A DNA stretch of 64,000 nucleotides, taken from Mesorhizobium sp. ORS 3324 (GTDB lineage: Bacteria; Pseudomonadota; Alphaproteobacteria; Rhizobiales; Rhizobiaceae). Both the position numbers and the translations under genes were made by a program. Below, piece after piece: positions 34,263 to 43,312 of the stretch (positions are counted from its first letter, which is position 1; each line of letters opens with the position of its first letter). A model generated the notes under the pieces. That model had not been told where the DNA came from and made no database searches. It saw only the letters and a program-made list of their open reading frames with translations. The stretch lies in NCBI GenBank assembly GCA_000824825.2, contig LM655205.1:20811-84810 (forward strand). Direction: 5' to 3'.

Positions 34263-36635
34263 ATGCTGAACACGATCTACCCTCCCGTCCGCGGTGGACC
34301 GCCGCAGGCGAGCCGTATCATCCGTCCCGGGGGATTGACCCTGCCCGCCGGCACCGAGCGCTACATCGTTGGCGGTGCCGGAGCGATGTTGATCGACATT
34401 GCGGTAGGCGACCGCATCACCGTAACGAATGACGAGGGCGGCCAAATCTGCGAGGTCGTCGTGGCCGACGCGTCGGGCAGAATTGACGCTGGCGTCGTCG
34501 GCCATGGTCCGAACTCGGATGCGGCGGGTCTGAAGGCGCTGCTAACCAGTCAGGACGGCAGCCTGCAACGGCTGCGCAAGGCGTTAGAGATCCGTGGTAT
34601 CGACCTCGCCGCGGCGGGCGGGCTTCGCTTCTTCGGCGCGACAACGCCGCCGAAGACCAATGTCGAGCTTACTGTCGAGCGCGGCGGCTGGCTCGTCATC
34701 GCCGCGCCAGGGACCGACATGGCACCGGACGACCAAGAGACCGCGACGCCGTTGGTCGTCCACGTGCGGCGCGCGACGGTGCGCTTGCGCGAAGCCTCCC
34801 GGGATTTGCCAGATCCGCTTGCCGATCCGGTTCTCGATCTTCGCGTGCACTCCTCGACGGCAGAGGCCTATTTCGTCAAGGCCGGGGACTACATTCAGAT
34901 CATCGATGTCGACGGGCGCCAGTGCACCGATTTCCAGTGCTTCTCAGCGCGCAAATTGGACAAGGGAAAGGAGCATGCGCTCGACGTCACGGCCACGCGC
35001 AGCGCGATGGGGCATGCCTATCCGTTGCCCGGCCTCCATTCGAAGTACTACGATCAGGACTTCCTGCCGCTGGTCGAGGTCGTGCAGGACACTTGCGGTC
35101 GGCACGACGCCTTCTCGCTGGCATGCTATGCGAAATATTATGACGATATCGGCTATCCAGGCCATATCAACTGCACGGAAAACTTCAACAAGGCGCTCGG
35201 CTCATACGGCGTCGGTCCGCGCGGCGGCTGGATGGCCGCCAACTTCTTCTTCAATACCGGGGTCGACGCGCATGGCGTCATGTATGCCGACGAACCGTGG
35301 TCGCGGCCGGGCGACTACGTACTCTTGCGGGCGCTGACCGACCTCGTCTGCGTCAACTCCGCATGCCCTGACGACACGACGGCGGCCAATGGCTGGAATC
35401 CGACCGACATCCATGTGCGCACCTATTCAGGGGTCGAGAAATTCCAGCGCGCCGTGGCGATCCGCCCCACTCCCGATTCGGAGCCAAAGATGACCAAGGA
35501 AACTGGGTTTCACGATCGCCTGTCCAAGCTGACCCGCAACTTCGTGGAGTATCGCGGCTACTGGCTGGCCAACAGCTACGTGGAAGCCGGGCCGATCGAG
35601 GAATACTGGGCTTGCCGGCAGAAGTCGGTGCTGATGGACCTTTCCGCCCTGCGCAAGTTCGAGGTGACGGGACCGGATTCGGAAGCGCTGCTTCAGTACA
35701 CGCTGACGCGCGACGTGAAGAAGCTGGCGGTCGGCCAGATCGTTTATAGCGCCATGTGCTACGAGCATGGCGGCATGATTGACGACGGCACGTTGTTCCG
35801 GCTCGGTCAGGACAATTTCCGGTGGGTCGGCGGCGACGAGTATTCGGGCATATGGCTGCGCGAACAGGCGGAGAAGCTCGGCCTCAACGTCCTGGTCCGC
35901 AGTTCCACCGACCAATTGCACAACATTGCCGTGCAGGGGCCGGAGAGCCGCGAACTGCTGAAGAAGGTCATCTGGACGCCGCCGCATCAGCCGTCGATCG
36001 CCGAACTCGGCTGGTTCCGTTTCACCGTTGGCCGCGTCGGGGATGACCAAGGCCTACCTGTCGTCGTGTCGCGTACCGGCTACACGGGCGAGCTGGGCTA
36101 CGAGGTCTGGTGTCACCCCAAGCACGCGAGCGGGGTCTTCGACGCGATCTGGGCCGAGGGGGCAGCGCACGGATTGACGCCCATGGGCCTGGCCGCCCTT
36201 GACATGGTTCGGATCGAGGCGGGATTGATCTTCGCCGGCTATGACTTCTCTGATCAGACCGACCCGTTCGAGGCGGGCATCGGCTTCACCGTGCCGCTCA
36301 AGTCCAAGCCCGAGGACTTCATCGGGCGCGACGCGCTGATCCGGCGCAAGGAGCATCCCTCGCGCAAGATGGTCGGGCTGGACATCGAAGGGGCCGTCGC
36401 GGTCGGCCATGGCGACTGCATCCATCTTGGGCGCGCCCAGATCGGCGAGGTCACATCATCAACGCGTTCGCCGATCCTCGGCAAGAACATCGCTTTGGCG
36501 CGCATCGACGTGGCCCATGCCGATATCGGCACCCAGGTCGAGATCGGCAAGCTCGACGGCCACCAGAAGCGGCTCCCGGCCACGATCGTCCCGCTATCGC
36601 ACTATGATCCTAAGAAAACCCGTCCACAGTCCTGA
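34263..36635 (+). CDS. tdm: Trimethylamine N-oxide demethylase (Tdm)
   Basis: The 790-residue protein has an N-terminal half with DUF1989 (residues ~200-400, with Cys-rich stretches RQCTDFQCFS, HINCTENFN and VCVNSACPDD that can hold the zinc site). Its C-terminal half is a GcvT-like tetrahydrofolate domain (residues ~420-780, with SRTGYTGELGYEVW). Tdm cleaves trimethylamine N-oxide to dimethylamine and formaldehyde, and the folate domain captures the formaldehyde. GAGGAGG lies seven bases before ATG 34263. The upstream frame to 34044 overlaps the regulator and is spurious. The truncated haemoglobin gene follows after five bases. Confidence 0.94.
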   Translation: MLNTIYPPVRGGPPQASRIIRPGGLTLPAGTERYIVGGAGAMLIDIAVGDRITVTNDEGGQICEVVVADASGRIDAGVVGHGPNSDAAGLKALLTSQDGSLQRLRKALEIRGIDLAAAGGLRFFGATTPPKTNVELTVERGGWLVIAAPGTDMAPDDQETATPLVVHVRRATVRLREASRDLPDPLADPVLDLRVHSSTAEAYFVKAGDYIQIIDVDGRQCTDFQCFSARKLDKGKEHALDVTATRSAMGHAYPLPGLHSKYYDQDFLPLVEVVQDTCGRHDAFSLACYAKYYDDIGYPGHINCTENFNKALGSYGVGPRGGWMAANFFFNTGVDAHGVMYADEPWSRPGDYVLLRALTDLVCVNSACPDDTTAANGWNPTDIHVRTYSGVEKFQRAVAIRPTPDSEPKMTKETGFHDRLSKLTRNFVEYRGYWLANSYVEAGPIEEYWACRQKSVLMDLSALRKFEVTGPDSEALLQYTLTRDVKKLAVGQIVYSAMCYEHGGMIDDGTLFRLGQDNFRWVGGDEYSGIWLREQAEKLGLNVLVRSSTDQLHNIAVQGPESRELLKKVIWTPPHQPSIAELGWFRFTVGRVGDDQGLPVVVSRTGYTGELGYEVWCHPKHASGVFDAIWAEGAAHGLTPMGLAALDMVRIEAGLIFAGYDFSDQTDPFEAGIGFTVPLKSKPEDFIGRDALIRRKEHPSRKMVGLDIEGAVAVGHGDCIHLGRAQIGEVTSSTRSPILGKNIALARIDVAHADIGTQVEIGKLDGHQKRLPATIVPLSHYDPKKTRPQS

Positions 36636-36640
36636 CGCAT

Positions 36641-37063
36641 ATGGAAACAGTTGCCAAGGAAACCCTTCTTGCGCAGATCGGCGGCGAAACAGCTTTGCGC
36701 GCTCTGGTCGACTGCTTTTACGACCTGATCGAGACCGATCCTCGCGGAAGGCCGTTGCTGCGGCTGCATTTTCGCGGACATGGTGTCGACCATGCCCGCG
36801 AGGAACAGTTCAACTTTCTGTGCGGCTTCCTCGGCGGCCGTCGTCACTATCTGGAAAAGCACGGGCACATGGACGTTCGCCTCATGCACGCGCATGTGCC
36901 GATCTCGGCAGCCGATGCCGAGGACTGGCTGGCTCTCATGGATCGAGCGATCGCCGAAATGCGGCTTTCAGGTCCCCCGGCAGACAAGATGCGCTCGGCA
37001 TTGCGCCGTGTCGCACTGACGCTGGTCAACGATCTTGGGGAATGGGGGGTGGGAAGCGCTTGA
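36641..37063 (+). CDS. Group II truncated haemoglobin
   Basis: The 140-residue protein matches group II (TrbO) truncated globins: LVDCFYDLIETDP, REEQFNFLCGFLGGRRHYLEK, and HVPIS with the probable proximal His85. It starts five bases after tdm and is thus likely co-transcribed. It could buffer O2 or NO, or deliver O2 to the monooxygenase steps. Tdm itself needs no O2, whereas Tmm and Dmm do. No strong ribosome-binding site is visible, so translation may be coupled to tdm. The role in amine metabolism is inferred from position only. Confidence 0.83.
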   Translation: METVAKETLLAQIGGETALRALVDCFYDLIETDPRGRPLLRLHFRGHGVDHAREEQFNFLCGFLGGRRHYLEKHGHMDVRLMHAHVPISAADAEDWLALMDRAIAEMRLSGPPADKMRSALRRVALTLVNDLGEWGVGSA

Positions 37064-37189
37064 CGACATGGAGGCTCTGCAACAACCTTTATTGAAATGA
37101 AAAAAACAATCCCGATAGGCAACAAAATAACCGGCAAAGGGAAGCCGGATCGCAGGAACACTCAACCTCAAACAATGGGATAAAAAGCC

Positions 37190-38899
37190 ATGAGCGCTTT
37201 ATCTGACACATACGCGGAGGCAGCCGCGGGACAGTTGCACAGAAGCATTGACTGGCGAGGTGCCTTCTGGGTGGCAAGCGGCGTCCCCGCCCTCGTTCTG
37301 TTCTCTATCGGCGGCATTGCTGGAACGACTGGCAAGCTGGCCTTCGTGATCTGGACCGTGTCCATGATCATGGGTTTCCTGCAGTCGTTCACATATGCCG
37401 AAATCGCCGGTCTGTTCCCAAACAAGTCAGGTGGCGCCTCGGTCTATGGCGCAACCGCCTGGCTGCGGTATTCGAAGTTCATCGCGCCGCTGTCGGTTTG
37501 GTGCAACTGGTTCGCCTGGTCGCCGGTGCTGTCGCTCGGTTGCTCGATTGCCGCCGCTTACATCCTAAACGCGCTGGCACCGGTGCCGATCTTCACCGAG
37601 AATTCTCCGGAGGTCGTTGCCTATATCGGGGCCCATGCCGGCACGAGTGCCGCCGACGCCATCACGGCGGTGACGGCCGCCGCAACGCCTGCCATCCGCA
37701 ACTGGACGCTCTATAGTCACGCGCTCGGGCCAGTCAGTTTCTCGCTCAACGCCACCTTCTTCATCGGCGCGATCCTGATGCTGATTATCTTCGCGATTCA
37801 GCATCGCGGCATTCTGGGCACAGCAAGCGTGCAGAAATACATCGGCCTCCTGGTCATCATCCCGATGCTGATCGTCGGTGTGGTGCCGTTCTTCACCGGA
37901 CAGATCAACTATGACAACTTCTCGCCATTGTTGCCACTAGCGGCCGCCTACGCGCCCGAACCGGGCACCTGGAATATCGCCGGATGGACGCTGGCGCTCG
38001 GCGGCATGTTCATCGCGGCATGGTCGACTTATGGCTTCGAGACCGCCGTCTGTTACACGTCGGAGTTCAAGAACCCCGGCACCGATACCTTCAAGGCGAT
38101 CTTCTATTCCGGCCTGCTCTGCATGCTTCTGTTCATCCTGGTGCCTTTCACCTTCCAGGGGGTGCTTGGTCTCAACGGCATGCTGGCAACGCCGATCGTA
38201 GACGGCTCGGGCGTCGCCGACGCGTTGGCCGGCATGGTCGGCGGCGGCAGGCTGATCCACAGCCTGCTGGTGATGTTGATGATCTTGGCGCTGGTGCTGT
38301 GCATCATGACGGCGATGGCTGGTTCCTCGCGCACGCTCTACCAGGGCTCGGTCGACGGCTGGCTGCCGCGCTATCTTAGCCACGTAAACGAGCACGGCGC
38401 GCCGACGCGAGCCATGTGGACCGACCTCGGCTTCAACCTGATCGTGCTGGCCATCGCCTCGGCCGACGCCACGAGCTTCTTCTTCATCCTCGCCGTGTCG
38501 AACTGCGGCTACATTATTTTCAACTTCCTCAACCTCAACGCCGGATGGATCCACCGCATCGACAACGGCCATATCGAACGGCCGTGGAAGGCGCCGACCT
38601 GGCTCTTGGGGATCGGGGCGGTCTTTGCCTACGTCAACGCCATGTTCATGGGAGCCGGAGCCAAGGTCTGGAACCCGATGGCGCTGTGGGCCGGCCTGTT
38701 AACCGCCGCCATGATCATCCCGGTGTTCTGCTTCCGTCACTATGTCCAGGACGGCGGCCAGTTCCCCGACCACATGCTGGACGATCTCGGCATGAAGTCC
38801 TCCGATCTCGTGGTCAAGAAGGCGGGGATCTTGCCCTATGCTACACTTGTAGCAGGCCTGATCGTGGTGCTGGTGGCAGACCGGATCTTCGTGCTTTGA
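37190..38899 (+). CDS. APC-superfamily amino acid/amine permease
   Basis: The 569-residue protein has about 12-14 hydrophobic segments and the APC core patterns (FWVASGVPALVLFSIGGIAG in TM1, TYAEIAGLFPNKSGGASVYGA in TM2-3, and WSTYGFETAVCYTSEFKNPG in TM6). APC members exchange or symport amino acids and amines. The TMAO-specific ABC genes tmoXVW known elsewhere are absent here, so this permease is a candidate importer of trimethylamine or its N-oxide. It follows the globin gene by 126 bases and ends the rightward block. Confidence 0.86.
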   Translation: MSALSDTYAEAAAGQLHRSIDWRGAFWVASGVPALVLFSIGGIAGTTGKLAFVIWTVSMIMGFLQSFTYAEIAGLFPNKSGGASVYGATAWLRYSKFIAPLSVWCNWFAWSPVLSLGCSIAAAYILNALAPVPIFTENSPEVVAYIGAHAGTSAADAITAVTAAATPAIRNWTLYSHALGPVSFSLNATFFIGAILMLIIFAIQHRGILGTASVQKYIGLLVIIPMLIVGVVPFFTGQINYDNFSPLLPLAAAYAPEPGTWNIAGWTLALGGMFIAAWSTYGFETAVCYTSEFKNPGTDTFKAIFYSGLLCMLLFILVPFTFQGVLGLNGMLATPIVDGSGVADALAGMVGGGRLIHSLLVMLMILALVLCIMTAMAGSSRTLYQGSVDGWLPRYLSHVNEHGAPTRAMWTDLGFNLIVLAIASADATSFFFILAVSNCGYIIFNFLNLNAGWIHRIDNGHIERPWKAPTWLLGIGAVFAYVNAMFMGAGAKVWNPMALWAGLLTAAMIIPVFCFRHYVQDGGQFPDHMLDDLGMKSSDLVVKKAGILPYATLVAGLIVVLVADRIFVL

Positions 38900-38956
38900 G
38901 CAACGAAGAGGCATAGACCTTCTCCCCAGCCGGGTTCGCCTTTGAACCGAGGCGGC

Positions 38957-38999
38957 TTAGCGCAGATCAGCGTTTCTTGGAATCGCTGATCTGCGCTAA
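38957..38999. terminator. Perfect 16-bp inverted repeat between convergent blocks
   Basis: The arms at 38957-38972 (TTAGCGCAGATCAGCG) and 38984-38999 pair perfectly around an 11-base loop, and GTTTGTTTT follows. It separates the rightward permease from the leftward mgd operon. The remainder of 38900-39305 (406 bp) has no gene that I can support. Confidence 0.78.
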
Positions 39000-39059
39000 C
39001 TGTTTGTTTTCACGCAATTCCGGACGGAAACCGCCGCGCACTTTTCCCGGAATTGCTCT

Positions 39060-39087
39060 GGCCACCGCCTGCCCATGCGGGCGGTGG
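39060..39087. terminator. Second hairpin downstream of mgdD
   Basis: GCCACCGCC (39060-39068) pairs with GGCGGTGGC (39079-39087) around a 10-base loop. It lies 219 bases beyond the mgdD stop and may help to end the leftward transcript. There is no clear T tract. Confidence 0.5.
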
Positions 39088-39305
39088 CTCCTCTTAAGCC
39101 GACGCTATGCCTAGGCGGCGATTGTGGGCGGCAGCGACCACGCCCGTCCCGGTGGAGTTCCGGTGCACTCGTGCCAAACTTCTTTTTGGACGATTGCCGC
39201 AGACCCAACAGCGGCGACGACGTCGCTGCGCGCTCGATGCAAGACTGCTGTCGGTCTCGTGGCAGTGGATTTCGTTTCAGCCAACGTACCGTCGGCTCCG
39301 CCGAA

Positions 39306-39935
39306 CTATGCGGCGTGAGCCACCGATGCCTGAACCCCGTATTCCAGGCAAGAGTCCAAAATCGTGTGCCAAAGGCTGTCGGCGAAGCTGGTGAAGACGA
39401 GCATGTTGAAGACAGCGTTCTCGTCCACACTGCCCGGCTCGCGCCAGAAATTCACCGCAGTATGGTCAACCGCGGTGGTCGCCGCGGCACCCGCGGGAAA
39501 AACCGAATCATGAAGATCCAGGGACGAGAACTTCGCCAGCGCCTGACGGGCGCCTGATCCGGCAATCCGGATCAGACAGCGTCCGTCTGACTGATCGGAG
39601 AGTGACGCGACGCCAGCAAAACCCGCCGTCAGCTTGGCAAATTGATCGCCTGTCTGTCGTGCAGAAAGGACCATGAACTGGTCTGGACCTGACCATATCA
39701 AAGTGGCGTTCCGGCCGCTAACGGCTCTGGGGGTATCCGGCGGCTCGACGCTAAACAGTTTCTTGGCGGCCTTGATCGTCTCGGCCACTCGGCCGCGCCG
39801 GGCCATGACCTGAACCAGGCTGACGCCGCGCACTTCCTCGAGAGTGACGCCCACCTGAGTGCCGGCTCCACCGTGGCGACCAGGAACAAGCGCCTGTTGC
39901 AACGGCGATTGGACGTTCCAGGAAAAATCAGCCAC
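39306..39935 (-). CDS. mgdD: N-methylglutamate dehydrogenase subunit D (SoxG-like)
   Basis: The 209-residue protein resembles the gamma subunit of heterotetrameric sarcosine oxidase (VTLEEVRGVSLVQVMAR, NATLIWSGPDQFMVLSA, DQSDGRCLIRIAGSGARQ). The start is GTG 39935: GAAGGAG lies nine bases upstream and the protein then begins VADFSWNVQSPL. It overlaps the mgdC stop by eight bases. With mgdA, B and C it forms the complex that oxidises N-methylglutamate to glutamate and folate-bound formaldehyde. Longer frames read through mgdC in another frame. Confidence 0.87.
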   Translation of the reverse strand: MADFSWNVQSPLQQALVPGRHGGAGTQVGVTLEEVRGVSLVQVMARRGRVAETIKAAKKLFSVEPPDTPRAVSGRNATLIWSGPDQFMVLSARQTGDQFAKLTAGFAGVASLSDQSDGRCLIRIAGSGARQALAKFSSLDLHDSVFPAGAAATTAVDHTAVNFWREPGSVDENAVFNMLVFTSFADSLWHTILDSCLEYGVQASVAHAA

Positions 39936-42900
39936 GCTGGCGTACTCCTTCGGGATCGTAGAAAACAGGGCTGCAGATCTCGGCCTCATAGTCCTCGTTC
40001 CGCAAGGGGTCGTGGATGCGTATGATCTCGCCAGTTCGCTCGCGGCCGCGTTCGACCAGGCCGAGCCCGATCCACTGGTCGAGCATCGGCGAGAAGCAGA
40101 CCGATGTGACGTAGCCTTGGTCCGTTTGCGGGCCCGGAATCGCCCCCTTGGGAATGACATGAGCGCCGGAACGCAGACGGCGTGCCTTGTCGATCGGCTT
40201 GATGCCGACCACCACCTGCCGGTTTGGAGCCGTCAAAGCCTCTCGGCCGGCCATCACGCGGCCGATGAAGTCCTTTTTCTTGGACATCATCTTGCCGAGG
40301 CCGAGGTCATCGGCCGTGGTTGTGCCGTTGAGCTCAGGACCAGCGACGTGCCCCTTCTCGATGCGCATGACGCCGAGCGCTTCTGTGCCGTAAGGCGTCA
40401 CGCCATAGGGCTTGCCAGCGATCATCAGGTTCTCGGCCATGGCCGCGCCGTAGCGTGCCGGCACCGAGATCTCGAAGGCCATTTCGCCGGAGAATGAGAT
40501 GCGGAACAGGCGAGCGGTCACACCTCCGCGCAGCTTGACCTCCCGGGCGCCCATGAACGGGAAGCCCTCGTTGGTGAGATCCTCCGACGGATCGGCCAGA
40601 GCCCGCAGCAAATTGCGGGTGTTCGGACCGGCGATAGAGAACTGCGCCCACTGGTCGGTGGCGCTGGTCAGCTGCACATCGAGCTCCGGGAACAGCACCT
40701 GGCGGCAGAATTCGAGGTGCTGCATCACCGGGCCGGCCTTGGCCGTGGTCGTGGTCAGGAAATAGTGGTCCTCGGCCAGCCGCGAGGTCGTGCCGTCGTC
40801 ATAGACGATGCCGTCCTCGCGCAGCATCAGCCCGTATCGGGCCTTCCCGACGGCGAGATTGGAGAAGGAGTTGATATAGACGCGATCGAGGAACACACCT
40901 GCGTCGGCGCCGCGGACGTCGACCTTGCCGAGCGTGGAGACGTCGCAGAATCCGACACCGTTTCGCACGGCCAGCACTTCGCGGGTGACCGTTTCCAACC
41001 AGTCTTTCTCGCCGGCGCGCGGATACCATTGTGCGCGCTTCCAGAGGCCGGTGTCGACAAACACTGCACCCTGTTTGGCGGCCCAATGATGCGACGGCGT
41101 CAGCCGGGTGGCATGAAAATTCTCGTCGCGGTGGTGACCGGCGAAGGCGCCGATGGCGACAGGCGCGTATGGCGGACGGTAGATCGTCGTGCCGGTTTCC
41201 GGGATCGTGCGGCCGGTTGCTTCCGCCATGATGGCGAGGCCGTTGATGTTGGACGTCTTGCCCTGGTCGGTAGCCATGCCGAGCGTCGTGTAGCGCTTCA
41301 GATGCTCGACGCTCTCGAAGCCTTCCCGCTGCGCCAGCGTCACGTCCGATGCGGTAACGTCGTGCTGGAAGTCGACGAAGGCCTTGCCCTTGCCTTTGAC
41401 ATGCCAGAGCGGCGCGATGGCATAGACCTCATCGTCCGCCTTGGACGCCTCTCCCGGCTTGCCGGCAGCACCGCATTCGGCGGCCGCCCTGGCACCCGCG
41501 CCATGCCCTTCGCGAAGGCAGGCGGAGAGCGAGAGCTCACCATTGGCAGCACCGGCCGTCGCCATCCCCTTCGGCGCGCTGCCCGGGACGAAGGCCGCGA
41601 TATCCTCGCGCCAGGTCGGCTTGCCGCGATGGAAGCATGACAGGCCGACATTTGGATTCCACCCTCCCGAAACGGCAAGGCAGTCCGTATCGATACGTTG
41701 CGTTAGACCATTCTTGTCGTTGGCCACGACGATGCTGCGCACACCGTCAACGCCGCCCTTGACTTCGGATACGACCCCGGCGAGCACGCGCAGATCGTAA
41801 GTATCGACAAGCCTCTGGTATTGCGCCGGCACCTCATGGCGGGGGTCGATTACCGCCACGATGTGGGCGCCGGCCCGCTCGATCGTCTCGACGGTGCGCC
41901 AGCCATCATCATTGTTGGTAAACAGCGCCACACGCTTACCTGGCAGAGCCGCAAAGCGATTGACATAGGTCCGGACGGCCGATGCCATCATCACGCCTGG
42001 CCGATCATTGCCAGGGAAGACGATCGGCCGCTCGATCGCGCCGGCGGTCACCACCGACCGCTTGGCAACGATGCGCCAAATCCGCTGCCGCACCTGATGA
42101 CGATCCGGCATGGCGACGTTGTCGCTGACGCGCTCGAGCGCGGCGTAGGTCCCGCCATCATAGACGCCGAACAGGGCCGTCCTGGTCATGATACGGACGT
42201 TGGGCAAAGAAACGAGTTCGCGAGCCGCGCCGCGCAGCCATTCCCTGGCATCCAGGCCGTCGATCTCGCCGCCGTCGCTAAGCAGACGGCCACCGATCAG
42301 CGTATCTTCTTCGACGAGAATGACGCGCGACCCGGCGCGTCCGGCGGCAAGCGCCGCCGACAGGCCCGCGGGACCGGCACCGACCACGAGCACGTCGCAA
42401 TGGGCCCAGGCCTTGTCGTAGTGGTCTGGGTCCGGCAATTCGGCGCTCTTGCCGAGGCCTGCAGCGCGGCGGATCATCGGCTCGTAGATCGACTCCCAGA
42501 ACTTTGCCGGCCACATGAAGGTCTTGTAGTAGAAGCCGGCGACAAAGATTGGGGCGAACAGCTGGTTGATCGACATGAAGTCGCGACGCAGCGACGGCCA
42601 GCGGTTCTGGCTGTTCGCGATCAATCCGTCATAGAGTTCCTGCGTGGTCGCCCGCGTGTTCGGCTCGCGCCTGGCGCCGGTGCGCATCTCGACGAGCGCG
42701 CTCGGCTCCTCCGAGCCGGCGGTGACGATGCCGCGCGGGCGGTGATACTTGAACGACCGCCCCACGAGCTTGACGCCGTTGGCGACCAGCGCGGAAGCCA
42801 GCGTGTCCCCGGCAAACCCGGTCATGGTCTTGCCGTCGAATGAAAACTGGAGTGGCAACCGGCGGTCGATGATGCCGTCACCGGGCAGCCGGTGCGACTG

Positions 42901-42990
42901 GCTAGCGGGCGTAACCCCTTTGCGGACGTTAGCCTCCATCGGCGCTGTCCTGGCGAGCGGCTCGGATCGCGAATAGCCAGACATGGTCAT
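39928..42990 (-). CDS. mgdC: N-methylglutamate dehydrogenase subunit C (SoxA-like)
   Basis: This 1020-residue alpha subunit has an N-terminal ferredoxin-like fold (FAGDTLASALVANGVKLVG, then YHRPRG) and an NAD/FAD-binding domain (CDVLVVGAGPAGLSAALAAG near residue 200). A C-terminal GcvT-type tetrahydrofolate domain follows (from about residue 630, ending AEICSPVFYDPEG). It mirrors SoxA of sarcosine oxidase. It passes electrons from the MgdA flavin and captures formaldehyde as methylene-THF. ATG 42990 overlaps the mgdB stop by four bases (ATGA). Confidence 0.93.
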   Translation of the reverse strand: MTMSGYSRSEPLARTAPMEANVRKGVTPASQSHRLPGDGIIDRRLPLQFSFDGKTMTGFAGDTLASALVANGVKLVGRSFKYHRPRGIVTAGSEEPSALVEMRTGARREPNTRATTQELYDGLIANSQNRWPSLRRDFMSINQLFAPIFVAGFYYKTFMWPAKFWESIYEPMIRRAAGLGKSAELPDPDHYDKAWAHCDVLVVGAGPAGLSAALAAGRAGSRVILVEEDTLIGGRLLSDGGEIDGLDAREWLRGAARELVSLPNVRIMTRTALFGVYDGGTYAALERVSDNVAMPDRHQVRQRIWRIVAKRSVVTAGAIERPIVFPGNDRPGVMMASAVRTYVNRFAALPGKRVALFTNNDDGWRTVETIERAGAHIVAVIDPRHEVPAQYQRLVDTYDLRVLAGVVSEVKGGVDGVRSIVVANDKNGLTQRIDTDCLAVSGGWNPNVGLSCFHRGKPTWREDIAAFVPGSAPKGMATAGAANGELSLSACLREGHGAGARAAAECGAAGKPGEASKADDEVYAIAPLWHVKGKGKAFVDFQHDVTASDVTLAQREGFESVEHLKRYTTLGMATDQGKTSNINGLAIMAEATGRTIPETGTTIYRPPYAPVAIGAFAGHHRDENFHATRLTPSHHWAAKQGAVFVDTGLWKRAQWYPRAGEKDWLETVTREVLAVRNGVGFCDVSTLGKVDVRGADAGVFLDRVYINSFSNLAVGKARYGLMLREDGIVYDDGTTSRLAEDHYFLTTTTAKAGPVMQHLEFCRQVLFPELDVQLTSATDQWAQFSIAGPNTRNLLRALADPSEDLTNEGFPFMGAREVKLRGGVTARLFRISFSGEMAFEISVPARYGAAMAENLMIAGKPYGVTPYGTEALGVMRIEKGHVAGPELNGTTTADDLGLGKMMSKKKDFIGRVMAGREALTAPNRQVVVGIKPIDKARRLRSGAHVIPKGAIPGPQTDQGYVTSVCFSPMLDQWIGLGLVERGRERTGEIIRIHDPLRNEDYEAEICSPVFYDPEGVRQRG

Positions 42991-43295
42991 TCTCCTGCTC
43001 GCACCGCCGAGGCGGCACCCGCACCCGGAGCCGCTGTCACGGAAATAAACTCATGGGTGACGGTGTTGCGCTCGGCCACCAGCCAGGAGCGACAGCCGCC
43101 GCCGTGGTACCAATATTCGCGCATGACGCCCGCCACGTTGTCGCGCAGGTAGACGTAGTCGTAGAAGGCATCCTCGACACGCTCGGGGCTTTCCCCGCCA
43201 TCGACGGCGAAGTTGGGCCGCTTGGGTGAGGCATCGCCAAGATAGGTGAACTCGCCGTTTTCGCGTTCACCGCAGAAGGGACATGCAATTCGCAT
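42987..43295 (-). CDS. mgdB: N-methylglutamate dehydrogenase subunit B (SoxD-like)
   Basis: The 102-residue delta subunit has the zinc-binding residues of SoxD: Cys5 and Cys8 (CPFCGERENGEF), His64 and Cys68 (YWYHGGGCRSWL). It stabilises the alpha/beta subunits of the dehydrogenase. It follows mgdA by 17 bases and overlaps mgdC by four. Confidence 0.91.
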   Translation of the reverse strand: MRIACPFCGERENGEFTYLGDASPKRPNFAVDGGESPERVEDAFYDYVYLRDNVAGVMREYWYHGGGCRSWLVAERNTVTHEFISVTAAPGAGAASAVRAGE

Positions 43296-43312
43296 TCCGC
43301 CAGTCTCGCTTT

